Source: CAVWDU01 sp963840725 (GTDB lineage: Bacteria; Pseudomonadota; Gammaproteobacteria; Pseudomonadales; Halieaceae). From it: a stretch of DNA of 64,000 bases. A program made the position numbers and the translations under genes. Positions 26,560-35,305 of this stretch are shown here, piece by piece. The notes under the pieces are model-generated. The model did not search any database. It saw nothing but the letters and a program-made list of their open reading frames with translations, and was not told the DNA's origin. Location: contig CAWIZY010000016.1 in assembly GCA_963840725.1 (NCBI GenBank), forward strand, positions 1,488,001-1,552,000, given 5' to 3'. How positions within the stretch are numbered: position 1 is the first letter of the stretch; each line of letters begins with the position of its first letter.

Positions 26560-27727
26560 AGAACCAACCATTACAGGGCCAGGCGTGACAGAGCATAGCA
26601 GCACAGAGCCAACCGGGACGGGGCTGGACACGACCGCGCTACAACCGCTGGCACTGTACGGGTCGAACATCTCCTATTTTACCGGCAAGCTGGAGAACTA
26701 CTTCCGGGTGCGAGGCATACCCTACCAGTTGCACAGTATGCAGCTCCCGGGCGCCTGGCGTCAGATGGAGAGAGACCTGGGTGTCAAGCAAATGCCCGCT
26801 CTCCAGTTGGGGGACGGCCGCTGGATGACCGACAGCACCAAGATCATCCAATGGTTTGAAGTGCAGTATCCCCGGAGTGGATTGATTCCCACCGACCCCC
26901 TGCAGGCCTTTATTGCCCTGTTGATCGAGGACTGGGCTGATGAATGGTGGTGGCGGCCGGCTATGCATTACCGCTGGTACTACCCGGAAAGTGCGCACCT
27001 GCAATCCCGCCACTTGGCAGATGAGCTGATGAGTGAGCAACCGGGCCCGGGCTGGCTGAAGCGTTATGCCTTGCGCCGCAGGCAACGGCAGAGCTACACC
27101 GCAGGTGACGGGATCACCGCAGCGGCTGTGCCGGGTGTAGAGGCCGCCTTTGGCGATTTACTGGATCGGCTGCAGGCCATTTTTGCCCGGCGCTCATTCC
27201 TCTTTGGCAGCCGGCCGAGCCTGGCCGACATCGGCTTGTCGGGCCCGTTTTTTCGTCACTTCGCTCTGGACCCGGTGCCACTGGAAATCATCCGCCAGCG
27301 CGCCCCGGCGGTACTGGAATGGGTGGCGAGATTGTGGAATCACCGTCTCGATACCGACACCGAGTGGCTGCCCGGCATTCCCGATGACCTGGGTCCTCTG
27401 CTGGTTGATATCGGCGCTAATTATTTGCCCTATCTCTGCGCTAACGTCGAGGCGGTGGCGGCGGGCCGCAAACGGTTTGATGTGGAAATCGGTGGCGTGG
27501 CCTATCGTGGTGCACGCTACTCACGCTACCGTGTCTGGTGCCTGCAGGAATTGCGTTCACACTTTGAGGCGCTACCTGAGAACGCGCGGGAGAATGCCCG
27601 CCAATTGCTCGAGAGGTATGCTTGCTGGGAGCCTCTCTGGCGCCATGAGCAACTGCCGCTGTTGCCTGGTCAGGAGGAGGGACTGCCGTTTCGGGGTAGC
27701 ACCAAAATGCTCGCGGTCAATGAGTAG
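26555..27727 (+). CDS. Glutathione S-transferase-like protein, long form
   Basis: The product has up to 390 residues. The thioredoxin-like GST N-domain starts at LALYGSNISYFTGKLENYF (residues about 32-50) and includes VKQMPALQLGDGRWMTDSTK, the cis-Pro and glutathione-binding region. An all-helical C-domain with FLFGSRPSLADIGLSGPFF follows. A C-terminal extension of about 110 residues is not part of ordinary GSTs. The catalytic residue is not clear. The first 30 residues are low in complexity (TITGPGVTEHSSTEPTGTG) and lie beside the 22-bp repeats, so the true start is uncertain: GTG at 26555 or GTG at 26585 are the options, and no ATG precedes the conserved domain. Confidence 0.75.
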   Translation: MSEPTITGPGVTEHSSTEPTGTGLDTTALQPLALYGSNISYFTGKLENYFRVRGIPYQLHSMQLPGAWRQMERDLGVKQMPALQLGDGRWMTDSTKIIQWFEVQYPRSGLIPTDPLQAFIALLIEDWADEWWWRPAMHYRWYYPESAHLQSRHLADELMSEQPGPGWLKRYALRRRQRQSYTAGDGITAAAVPGVEAAFGDLLDRLQAIFARRSFLFGSRPSLADIGLSGPFFRHFALDPVPLEIIRQRAPAVLEWVARLWNHRLDTDTEWLPGIPDDLGPLLVDIGANYLPYLCANVEAVAAGRKRFDVEIGGVAYRGARYSRYRVWCLQELRSHFEALPENARENARQLLERYACWEPLWRHEQLPLLPGQEEGLPFRGSTKMLAVNE

Positions 27728-27809
27728 GCAACGTAACGCTTGAGTGAGGTGAGCGCAGATGTCATCGCACAGCCCCCGCTTCGGGTCGTTGGCTGGACAG
27801 ACAACCGAC

Positions 27810-28244
27810 TCAAGCGATTTGCATATCCTCCACCACCAGGGTGATGGATTCTTCCAGTAGCACATTGCTATCACCCACCAGCGGGCCAGTCTCCCACTTG
27901 CTCGGCCAGCAACCGAAGAGGTTCCAGCGCCTGACCTCGTTGCCGGCGTTGTCGTTGAGAATAATCGAGACATTGCGCCTGTCGTATTGTCCATCCCGCG
28001 CAGCCCGCCACCAGTCCTGTAAATCCTTGGTGACGATATAGCCCTTGGTCAGGGTGACGTCGCCAAAATGGGCTCGCCCTGGGCGTTTGCGGAGAAAAAG
28101 ATCGTCGCCGTCCTGAAACTCCAGGACTTCGAGTTCCGCATTGAGGCCACTCACCGATTTGAATCTGCCGGCATTGACGCCGCTGATTTCCACCGAAAAA
28201 TTGTAGGACCCGAGGTGGTCCAGTTCCGCTCTGCGAGTAGGCAT
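27810..28244 (-). CDS. Phage-type tail tube protein (T4 gp19 / Pvc1-Afp1-like), copy 2
   Basis: This 144-residue protein has the tail-tube family signature: an N-terminal GSYNFSVEISGVNAGRFKSV, then LEVLEFQDGDDLFLRKRPGR and a beta-strand end VVEDMQIA. Proteins of this fold stack as hexamers to form the inner tube of phage tails, type VI secretion and extracellular contractile injection systems. The ATG at 28244 follows GGGAGAGACAG. Its partner at 28273-28677 is 28 bp upstream on the same strand, so both are probably in one transcript. No sheath, baseplate, spike, ATPase or toxin gene is in the window. Confidence 0.8.
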   Translation of the reverse strand: MPTRRAELDHLGSYNFSVEISGVNAGRFKSVSGLNAELEVLEFQDGDDLFLRKRPGRAHFGDVTLTKGYIVTKDLQDWWRAARDGQYDRRNVSIILNDNAGNEVRRWNLFGCWPSKWETGPLVGDSNVLLEESITLVVEDMQIA

Positions 28245-28272
28245 CTGTCTCTCCCGACTATGAGGCTGTTGG

Positions 28273-28677
28273 TCAGCCGACGAATTCGGCGGATTCCACC
28301 GCCAGGATAAAAGTTTCCAGCGCGACCAGACCGCTGCTCCGACTCTGGGCCGCTATTTCCCAGGACACAGGCCAGGCATCTATTTTCCAGCGCAGCAACG
28401 AGCGATTGCGGGCATCCAAAAAAGCGATGTCGACACCACGCCGTTCAACCTTGCCGGTGCTGGCGGCGTACCACCAACGATAGAAGTCTGCTGCGTCCAG
28501 CGCGCCGCGACGCAGGGTGATGTTGCCGAAGCTCACCCGCCCGGGACGTTTGCGCAACATCAAGTCATCGCCGTCCTGAAATTCCACCACTTCGATTGCG
28601 CCCGAAAGGCCTTCGATTTGATCGAAGACCGCCGTCCGAAAGCCCTCAATACTGACCTGGTAGCGCTCAGCCGACAT
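28273..28677 (-). CDS. Phage-type tail tube protein (T4 gp19-like), copy 1
   Basis: The 134-residue product starts MSAERYQVSIEGFRTAVFDQ. It contains IEVVEFQDGDDLMLRKRPGR, almost the same block as in the downstream gene, and ends with the beta-strand ALETFILAVESAEF. The two proteins are clear paralogues of the tail-tube fold but have diverged strongly outside that block. I chose the ATG at 28677 because GGTAGGAG precedes it; the frame extends to 28809 without family resemblance. Bases 28678-28951 hold no other gene that I can support. Confidence 0.78.
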   Translation of the reverse strand: MSAERYQVSIEGFRTAVFDQIEGLSGAIEVVEFQDGDDLMLRKRPGRVSFGNITLRRGALDAADFYRWWYAASTGKVERRGVDIAFLDARNRSLLRWKIDAWPVSWEIAAQSRSSGLVALETFILAVESAEFVG

Positions 28678-28951
28678 CGCTCTCCTACCGCGCGGGCTGC
28701 AGGCTTGCCTGCAGCTCCCTGTAGACCGTGACCAAACACGAAGTATAGGACACATTCGCAAGCTGTCATGGACACGGGTAGCGCGGGCACAATATCCCCA
28801 ATCCTCCAAGCTCCGGGGATGCGTGTATTGTCAACGAAGGTGCACCAACGCCAGTTTGTGCAAAGTCCCCGGATCGTCTGTCCCCGAGGTGGGCGCAAGT
28901 GTGACCGGCCGTCGGTTTTTGAGCCTAAATTGTTAGCCTTCCAGCAGTCGC

Positions 28952-30136
28952 CTAAAGCTGCTGCCCGCAGCACCAACCGGAAGCCCAGGCCCACTGAAAG
29001 TTGTAGCCCCCCAGCCAGCCGGTCACATCCAGCGCTTCGCCTATGGCATACAGGCCGGGCAGCTGTTTAAGCTCGAAGGTTTTGGACGAGACGGCGTTGG
29101 TATCGATACCACCGAGCGTCACTTCTGCTGTCCGGTAGCCCTCCGTGCCATTGGGCTTGAACGCCCAGGCGTTCAGATGCTCTCCCAGCTCCCGCAACGT
29201 GGCGCCCGCAATATTGCCTATTTTGTCATCTTCAAACCAATCACCGTTTATTGCATCGACAAGGCGTCGAGGTAGAACCGACCGCAACACGCTCGACAGC
29301 TGCTGCCGTGGGTTCTGCTGTTGTGCAGTTTGCAGCCAGTCGCTGGCATCAAGGTCTGGCAGCAGATTGATCAGTACGGTACCGCCCTCGCGCCAGTAAG
29401 AGGACACTTGCAGCATGGCGGGGCCGCTAAGGCCCCGATGGGTGAACAGCAGGTTTTCTCGAAAGCTCACGCCGTTAACCGTTGCCACGGTATCGACAGA
29501 GATTCCAGACAGCGCCGCGTAGCGTGATTTTTGTTCCGGTTTCCAGGTGAAAGGCACCAGCGCGGCCCGCGGTGGGACAATCGCCACGCCAAACTGCTCG
29601 GCCGTGCGGAAAGCCAGGTCGCTGGCTATTTTGGGTAGCGACAGGCCGCCAGAGGCAAGCACTACCTTGGGGGCCACATAGCGTGCAGCGCTGGTTTCCA
29701 CGGTGAAACCCAAGTCGTTCGAAGGTGCTATGGCAGTCACTTTGCTGTTCAGGCGAATGTCGACACCGGCCCACTCGCAGTGCTGCAACAGCATGGTGAC
29801 GATGTCTTTGGCGCTGTGGTCACAAAACAGCTGACCGAGTTTTTTCTCGTGATAGTCAATGCCCGCCGCCTCCACCATGGCGATGAAGTCCTCCGGCTGA
29901 TAACGCTTCATGGCAGAAACACAAAAGTGCGGGTTGCGGGACAGAAACTGTTCCCGGGGGTCAGACCAGCGATTGGTGAAGTTACAACGGCCGCCTCCCG
30001 ATACCAGGATCTTCAGGCCCACCTTGGGGCCCATCTCCAGTACCTGTACCCGCAATCCGCGATACGCTGCGCTGATGGCGCACATAAGACCGCTGGCGCC
30101 GCCGCCAACCACGATCACATCAGGCTTGCTGGTCAT
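28952..30136 (-). CDS. HI0933/YhiN-family NAD(P)/FAD-dependent oxidoreductase
   Basis: This 394-residue flavoprotein has the dinucleotide-binding motif VIVVGGGASGLMCAISAAYR at the N-terminus. The HI0933 family hallmark KILVSGGGRCNFTN lies near residue 45. It ends GGYNFQWAWASGWCCGQQL, the second FAD-contact block. The family is widespread (YhiN, BaiN); BaiN members reduce C=C bonds, but the role of most is unknown. The ATG at 30136 starts exactly at the conserved N-terminus. It is 95 bp downstream of oleD on the same strand and could be a distal gene of that unit. Confidence 0.9.
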   Translation of the reverse strand: MTSKPDVIVVGGGASGLMCAISAAYRGLRVQVLEMGPKVGLKILVSGGGRCNFTNRWSDPREQFLSRNPHFCVSAMKRYQPEDFIAMVEAAGIDYHEKKLGQLFCDHSAKDIVTMLLQHCEWAGVDIRLNSKVTAIAPSNDLGFTVETSAARYVAPKVVLASGGLSLPKIASDLAFRTAEQFGVAIVPPRAALVPFTWKPEQKSRYAALSGISVDTVATVNGVSFRENLLFTHRGLSGPAMLQVSSYWREGGTVLINLLPDLDASDWLQTAQQQNPRQQLSSVLRSVLPRRLVDAINGDWFEDDKIGNIAGATLRELGEHLNAWAFKPNGTEGYRTAEVTLGGIDTNAVSSKTFELKQLPGLYAIGEALDVTGWLGGYNFQWAWASGWCCGQQL

Positions 30137-30230
30137 TCACAGGTGTCATTCACAGGGGTCATTCAGAGGGGTCATCCCGAGTTGTTGTGCAGCCGCTGCG
30201 TCGTTTATGCGAGCGCGTATTTTAACATGG

Positions 30231-31223
30231 CTATCGCCGGGCGTTTTCGTTCGCCGCTGCCAGCCGCTGCAGACCTTCGGCCATGCTGACCAGTGGTTCG
30301 TAGCCCAGATCTTTGCGGGCAGCGGAGATGTCGTACCAGTGGGCCGTCGAAAGTTGTTCCGCCGACCAGCGTGTTATCGGCGGTTCGTCATCCCGTCGCC
30401 TCAGTTGCCACCAGATTTCTGTCAGCGCTCCAGCCAGTTTTGCGGCCCTGGCCGGTATGGCCTTAATGGGCGCCGACTCGCCCACGGCGCTGAGCAGGGC
30501 ACTGATAATTTTTTCCTGGGGCCAGGGGTCATCATTGGAAATGAAGTAAGTATTGCCGTGACAGGCCGGGTTACTGTCGAGCGCCGCCAGCGCCAGCAAG
30601 TGTGCCCGGGCCGCGTTGTCGATATACACCGTATCAATGAGTTTTTTGGCGCCGGGGAGTTTCACCTGCCCCTGGCGGGCGCGCTGTACCAGGCGCGGTA
30701 GTAACTGGTTGTCGCCGGGGCCCCAGATCAGGTGCGGCCGCAGTGACACGGTTTTCACCCGGTTGTCGTTGGCGGCCATAACGAGTCGCTCCGCAGCGGC
30801 TTTAGTCTGAGGGTAGGCTGCGGCATAGTGATCCGGGTAGGGCAGAGACTCATCACCACCCTCCACATCGCCGTCACCGTGGGCGACGCTGGGCGAGGAG
30901 GTAAACACCAGCCGTTCGATACCGAGAGCCCGGCAGGCCTCCAGCACGTGTTGCGTCCCGTCTACATTAATTGCCCGGTAGTCTGCCGGGTCGCCCCAGG
31001 CGCCGGCTTTGCCCGCAGTATGAATAATCGCCTCGCAGCCTGTGGCCGCCGCCAGCACATCCCCGGGCGCTCGAATATCACCGCGCCGCTGCGCAATGCC
31101 GGTTCCAGCCAGTGCGGTTGCGTCGCCGCGCTGGAACGCAATGGGTTCATGGCCCCTGGCCAGTAGCTGACGGCAGATCGCCTGGCCGAGAAATCCACCG
31201 CCGCCGGTAACCAGGATTTTCAC
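30231..31223 (-). CDS. oleD: OleD: NAD(P)H-dependent 2-alkyl-3-ketoalkanoate reductase
   Basis: OleD reduces the beta-keto acid made by OleA to a beta-hydroxy acid, the second step of head-to-head olefin synthesis. The 330-residue extended SDR has the nucleotide motif TGGGGFLGQAICRQL at the start, FTSSPSVAHGD with the catalytic Ser region and the YPQTK (YxxxK) dyad. It matches the 3-beta-HSD-like branch to which OleD belongs. Its ATG overlaps the end of oleC by 4 bp (ATGA), which signals translational coupling. It is the last gene of the oleABCD set, which supports the assignment more than the fold alone. Confidence 0.88.
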   Translation of the reverse strand: MKILVTGGGGFLGQAICRQLLARGHEPIAFQRGDATALAGTGIAQRRGDIRAPGDVLAAATGCEAIIHTAGKAGAWGDPADYRAINVDGTQHVLEACRALGIERLVFTSSPSVAHGDGDVEGGDESLPYPDHYAAAYPQTKAAAERLVMAANDNRVKTVSLRPHLIWGPGDNQLLPRLVQRARQGQVKLPGAKKLIDTVYIDNAARAHLLALAALDSNPACHGNTYFISNDDPWPQEKIISALLSAVGESAPIKAIPARAAKLAGALTEIWWQLRRRDDEPPITRWSAEQLSTAHWYDISAARKDLGYEPLVSMAEGLQRLAAANENARR

Positions 31224-32896
31224 GACGCTTCAGTGGCCCAGGTGGCGAGTGCCGCGCGCCCGATTTTTGAGTTGTGCCGAATATCAACGGGGAACCCGGG
31301 GTGAAACAGCACACGGTTCAGGCCCTGCAGCGCCGGGTGTTGTGCCGCCAGGTCTGTCACCGCCTGTTTAACGGACGCCCTCAGTTCAGCGTTGTGTTCA
31401 TTGCTGGCACCTTGCAGTTCGACGCAGAGCACGGGCTCCTGATCGCCGGGCTTGCCCACACCCACCAGTGCGGTGCGCTCGACGCCCGCAATGGTGTTGA
31501 AAATGGCTTCCACCTGATCGGCAAACAGGTCGCCGTCTGCGGTCTGCACACGTTGCGATTTGCGTCCGCAAAACCACAGCCGTCCGGCCTCGTCAAAGTA
31601 GCCCACATCCCCCATGCGGTGCCAGACGCGCCCGTCCTGATCGCGGATTTTCGCAAGCCGCGTTTGAGCCTCACGCCGCCAGTAGCGATCCGTGGTGGTG
31701 GGCCCGTGCACAATGATTTCGCCGGTATCTCCCTGCGGAAGCAGGTCCCGGGGCCTGAGCTCGTCGACGGCCTCGTCGGTGAGACGCAAAATCGCCACCC
31801 GGTTCGGGGTCACCGGTTGCCCGACGCAGGTGCCGTGGCCGGCGCGGGTGGCGGCAACCCGTTCCGGGCTGATATCCGCGCTGGAAATACAGGCCACGGG
31901 CAAGCATTCAGTGGCGCCGTAAGGCGTGTGTATCAGTCCGTGGTCTGGAATCGCCCGCTGCATCATGGCGACCGTATCCGCGGGCACGGCAGCCCCGGCG
32001 GACAGCACCCGCAGGAGTGTTGGCAGCTGCAGGTTTTGCTCTTTGCAGTACTTGCCCAGCACCTTCAGCAGTGCCGGAGAGCCAAACAGGTTGCTCACCG
32101 AGAATTGCTCAATGGCCTGCACCAGGTATGCCGGGTTCGCCTTTGCAGGACGGGTTGGATCCATGTGGGGCACAACCGTGGTCATGCCCAGCGCCGGGTC
32201 GAACAGGGCAAAGGGTGGGAAAGTCGCGAGATCGATTTCTCCGGCTCGGATGCCAAAGGTCTGGCGCAGCATCTCAACCTGGGCCACAAAGTGCCGATGG
32301 CGGTATACCACACCCTTGGGTATGCCGGTGCTGCCCGACGTAAACAGAATAGCGGCTTTATCATCCGGCCTTGTATCGGCCAGTACCGGGGGGCCGGTTT
32401 CGCCGCCGAGTCTCGCAAGCGTCTTAAGAGTGATGCCGCCCCAGGCAAGTCGCGGCCCCAGAGTGATCGAGCGTCGTATGGACCGGGTCGACCAGCGCAG
32501 AACCACGCGCGCGAGCTGCGCACGGGTGATCCCGATGAATGCCTCCGGCTCCGCCTCCCCCAGGCACTGCTTCAAGGGTTTGAGGCCAATGCCCGGGTCG
32601 ATCAGTACCGGAACCGTGCCGGCCTTGAACAGCGCGAAGAACAGGGCAAAAAACTCCAGCCCGGGGGGCACCATAAGCGCCACCCTTGCCCCCTGCCCGA
32701 TACCGTAGTGTGCCAGGCCGCGGGCGTAGCGGTCGCTCAGAGCATCGAGTTGCGCATAGCTCGCACTGCGGTACTGGACCAGGCCATTGCGGACGCCCAC
32801 GGGGTAATGTATCGCCGCGGTCTCAGGCTGTGCTCGGGCCTGTTCGGCAAGCGCAGCTGCGACGTTGCAGGGCTTAACTGGTTGGGGAGCTGTCAT
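31220..32896 (-). CDS. oleC: OleC: AMP-dependent beta-lactone synthetase
   Basis: OleC uses ATP to turn the beta-hydroxy acid from OleD into a cis-beta-lactone. The 558-residue ANL-superfamily protein has the P-loop ILFTSGSTGIPKGVVYRHR, the adenine motif PYGATECLPVA, the hinge region RMGDVGYFDEAGRLWFCGR and the C-terminal lysine region HNSKIGRAAL. I chose the ATG at 32896 (GGGAATA upstream), where the family starts; the frame remains open to 33106 inside oleB. The coding region overlaps the end of oleB by 23 bp and the start of oleD by 4 bp. Confidence 0.9.
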   Translation of the reverse strand: MTAPQPVKPCNVAAALAEQARAQPETAAIHYPVGVRNGLVQYRSASYAQLDALSDRYARGLAHYGIGQGARVALMVPPGLEFFALFFALFKAGTVPVLIDPGIGLKPLKQCLGEAEPEAFIGITRAQLARVVLRWSTRSIRRSITLGPRLAWGGITLKTLARLGGETGPPVLADTRPDDKAAILFTSGSTGIPKGVVYRHRHFVAQVEMLRQTFGIRAGEIDLATFPPFALFDPALGMTTVVPHMDPTRPAKANPAYLVQAIEQFSVSNLFGSPALLKVLGKYCKEQNLQLPTLLRVLSAGAAVPADTVAMMQRAIPDHGLIHTPYGATECLPVACISSADISPERVAATRAGHGTCVGQPVTPNRVAILRLTDEAVDELRPRDLLPQGDTGEIIVHGPTTTDRYWRREAQTRLAKIRDQDGRVWHRMGDVGYFDEAGRLWFCGRKSQRVQTADGDLFADQVEAIFNTIAGVERTALVGVGKPGDQEPVLCVELQGASNEHNAELRASVKQAVTDLAAQHPALQGLNRVLFHPGFPVDIRHNSKIGRAALATWATEAS

Positions 32897-33887
32897 TATT
32901 CCCGAGGTCGTTTTCAGAATCGCTCCCGGCTTGGTTTCCAGACTCGCTACCGGCACGGGTGGCATACGCCGAGTCCAGGAACTGTTCGATCCTGTCCAAT
33001 AACGGCTCGCCGCCGTCTTCCAACACGTAGTGCCCGCAGTCTTCCAGGGGGTACAGCTCAGCGTCGGGGAGATAGCGCTGCCAGTCGCGGTAGAAGGGTT
33101 CGTCAAAGACGAAATCCTTCAGCCCCCAAACCAGCAGGGCGGGTTTGGGGGCAAAGTGATGCAGCTGTGCTGCCGTGCCGGCGACGATGTCGTAGCCCCG
33201 GTCGCCCGCCTGCAGAGGAATATCCTGGACAAAGCGCACGGTAGCGATACGATTGGCCCAGCTGTCATAGGGCCCGGTATAGCCGGCGCGCACGGCATCG
33301 CTGACGGGTTTTTTGAAGGCGATTCGCGCCGCCATGCCAGAAAACGCGTTAACACCCCGAATCAGACCCGCGCCCAATCGGGTGCGACCCCCGAACCACA
33401 GGGCAAAGGGCAATTTCTTCTCTGCCGGCATGGGAAAGGCGGCCGTATTGAGGATGACGCAGCTTTCGATTCGCTCGGGGCGCGTTGCCGCCCAGCTGAA
33501 ACCGATCATACCGCCCCAGTCATGTACCACCAGTGACAGCTGCGCCCGATCGCCGATTGTCGCCTGCACCAGAGCATCAAGGTCTGTGATCCGGCGCGCC
33601 AGATGGTAGTCATAGTGGGCGTCGTCGGGTTTGTCTGACAGGCCGCAACCGATGTGGTCGGGAACAATACAGCGAAAGCGATCCCGCAGTCGCATCACCA
33701 GATTGCGGTAATAAAAAGACCAGGTCGGATTGCCGTGCAGCATAAGTAGCACCGGCGCATCTCGCGGGCCTTCATCAATGTAGTGCAGGCGCTGGCCTGC
33801 TATCTCCAGCCAGTGGGACTCGAACGGGTAAAGGTCACGGGGCGGTGTATAGCCCGCACGGTGGCTCTCATTCATGGGCACGGTCAT
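32874..33887 (-). CDS. oleB: OleB: beta-lactone decarboxylase (alpha/beta hydrolase)
   Basis: OleB removes CO2 from the beta-lactone to give the cis-olefin. The 337-residue protein is a haloalkane-dehalogenase-like alpha/beta hydrolase. It has HGNPTWSFYYRNL (oxyanion region), the nucleophile Asp123 in VVHDWGGMIG and the catalytic His in EDCGHYVLED. The Asp nucleophile, in place of Ser, agrees with both haloalkane dehalogenases and OleB. The context between oleA and oleC decides for OleB. The C-terminus is an unusual Ser-, Gly- and Asn-rich tail of about 25 residues. It starts 6 bp after the oleA stop. Confidence 0.9.
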   Translation of the reverse strand: MTVPMNESHRAGYTPPRDLYPFESHWLEIAGQRLHYIDEGPRDAPVLLMLHGNPTWSFYYRNLVMRLRDRFRCIVPDHIGCGLSDKPDDAHYDYHLARRITDLDALVQATIGDRAQLSLVVHDWGGMIGFSWAATRPERIESCVILNTAAFPMPAEKKLPFALWFGGRTRLGAGLIRGVNAFSGMAARIAFKKPVSDAVRAGYTGPYDSWANRIATVRFVQDIPLQAGDRGYDIVAGTAAQLHHFAPKPALLVWGLKDFVFDEPFYRDWQRYLPDAELYPLEDCGHYVLEDGGEPLLDRIEQFLDSAYATRAGSESGNQAGSDSENDLGNNDSSPTS

Positions 33888-33893
33888 GGGCGC

Positions 33894-34910
33894 TTACCAG
33901 ATAATCTCGGCCATCGCGCAATTCAGGCCCGAGCCGATTCCCAGCAAGGCAACCCGGTCACCCCTTTTGAGCTTGCCTGCCTCTGCGACCTTGGCCAGGA
34001 CTATTGGCACAGAGGCGGGGCCGATATTGCCCATATGCGGGTAAATGGCATGGACTTTTGCCGGGTCAAGCCCCAGCACATTCACCAGTGCCTCGGTGTG
34101 CACCTTGCTGACCTGATGGATCACGAATTGGTCCAGATCACCAACGACCCAGCCAAGAGAAGAACTGGTCGCTTCAAAAGTCTGTGCCGCCAGCTTCAGG
34201 CCCGCACTCAGTAAAGTGCGTGTGTCCGTGCGCATACGATCCATATTACCCTGGCAGAGCTGATTGAATTCGGTGGCGGCGCGCGTCACACTGCCGCGGT
34301 AGGTATGACCTTCCGGTGCCAGTTCCCTGCGTGCCATGACCATTGCCGCGGCGCCAGAGCCCAGGGTCAGGGAGGCAAATTCTGCGCGGAATTGCTCTTC
34401 GTCCACGCTGGGGTCCAGCAGGCGCTCGCTGGTGGCTTCGATCAGCTGACGGCTGGATTCACCGTCGACAATAAGCGCGTAATCCACTTCGGTTCGCTCA
34501 ATCATGCGGGCCGCAATATCCATGCCGTTAAGGAATCCCAGACAGGCGTTGGCCACGTCGAAGTTCAGGCAGTGGGGTGCAAGGCCCAGATTGCCATGCA
34601 CAATGCAGGCAGTGGAGGGTTCCAGATAGTCCCGGGAGACCGAGGTATTGATGATAACGCCAATGCGCGAACGGTCGATGCCGCTCTCTTCGATGGCTTT
34701 TTCTGCGGCCAGTGCTGCGGCGTCAGAAGGTCGCGTCCCTGTTTCCCACAGGCCACGGGACTTGATACCAGAGATTTCCTCCAGCAGGTTTTCCCGAATG
34801 CCCAGCCGATCCATGGTGGGTTTGAGACGTTGGGAAATCTCTTGCGAGGTCAGGCTGATTGGCGCCTCAACAGCGGCCAGGGACTGGATAATAACGTTTT
34901 TGAAGTGCAT
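33894..34910 (-). CDS. oleA: OleA: head-to-head fatty acyl condensing enzyme (thiolase)
   Basis: OleA joins two fatty acyl-CoA molecules by a non-decarboxylative Claisen condensation to a beta-keto acid. The 338-residue protein is a KAS III-like thiolase. Cys123 lies in FDVANACLGFLNG and Glu97 in DYLEPST. Both are offset by 20 from Cys143 and Glu117 of the Xanthomonas campestris enzyme, and Glu117 is the residue that separates OleA from ordinary FabH. The active His (VIHQVSKVHT) and Asn (HMGNIGPAS) are present. I chose the ATG at 34910 (MHFKNVIIQS), where the family begins. It is the first gene of the operon; the 395-bp gap to the divergent sigma gene should hold its promoter. Confidence 0.92.
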   Translation of the reverse strand: MHFKNVIIQSLAAVEAPISLTSQEISQRLKPTMDRLGIRENLLEEISGIKSRGLWETGTRPSDAAALAAEKAIEESGIDRSRIGVIINTSVSRDYLEPSTACIVHGNLGLAPHCLNFDVANACLGFLNGMDIAARMIERTEVDYALIVDGESSRQLIEATSERLLDPSVDEEQFRAEFASLTLGSGAAAMVMARRELAPEGHTYRGSVTRAATEFNQLCQGNMDRMRTDTRTLLSAGLKLAAQTFEATSSSLGWVVGDLDQFVIHQVSKVHTEALVNVLGLDPAKVHAIYPHMGNIGPASVPIVLAKVAEAGKLKRGDRVALLGIGSGLNCAMAEIIW

Positions 34911-35268
34911 GAACGGGAACTCAAAGCCGCGTAGCCTAGCAATGCGGGGACCTGGGGGCAAGCCCAGGCTAAATAAACCCTGTACAGATTAAGGCGTCAG
35001 GATGGGCGGCAGCGCGCCCTGTTTCCCGCAGCCACGAGCATTGCCTGCACTGTCCTTTGGCAGCGGTGTCCAGCTGCCGCGGAACTCGGCCTCGCAAGGC
35101 GTAAACGGACAGCGCCGCTTTTTTCTTGTACGCCTTTCTTATATCCCATTCTCGTGCACCCCGAGAAATGGCCTGCGCTTTCCCGGAATTGGTGCGAATT
35201 TCCTGCTTCCGGGCGCTCAGCGTCTGCTGGCCCCGATCTGCCGGGCGGAAAAAAACTGCCGATAAGTT

Positions 35269-35294
35269 GTAACTATCTGGTTTCCCCTGCGTTT
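35269..35294 (+). promoter_or_regulatory. ECF-type promoter of the sigma/anti-sigma operon
   Basis: GTAAC (35269-35273) and CGTTT (35290-35294) have exactly 16 bp between AAC and CGT, the usual layout of ECF sigma promoters (AAC ... CGT). They lie just before the sigma gene, as expected for autoregulation. The predicted transcript would start only a few bases before the ATG at 35306, and no Shine-Dalgarno sequence is visible, so the mRNA may be almost leaderless. The rest of 34911-35268 holds nothing I can name. Confidence 0.45.
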
Positions 35295-35305
35295 ACTCTT
35301 TAGTG

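Noticed and set aside
31274..33244. Long plus-strand open frame opposite oleC and oleB
   Set aside because: It is antisense to two well-supported genes with catalytic motifs; GC-rich codon use creates such shadows.
34943..34970. CCTGGG/CCCAGG hairpin upstream of oleA as a terminator or regulator
   Set aside because: It has a 6-bp stem without a T-run on either strand and no known partner.
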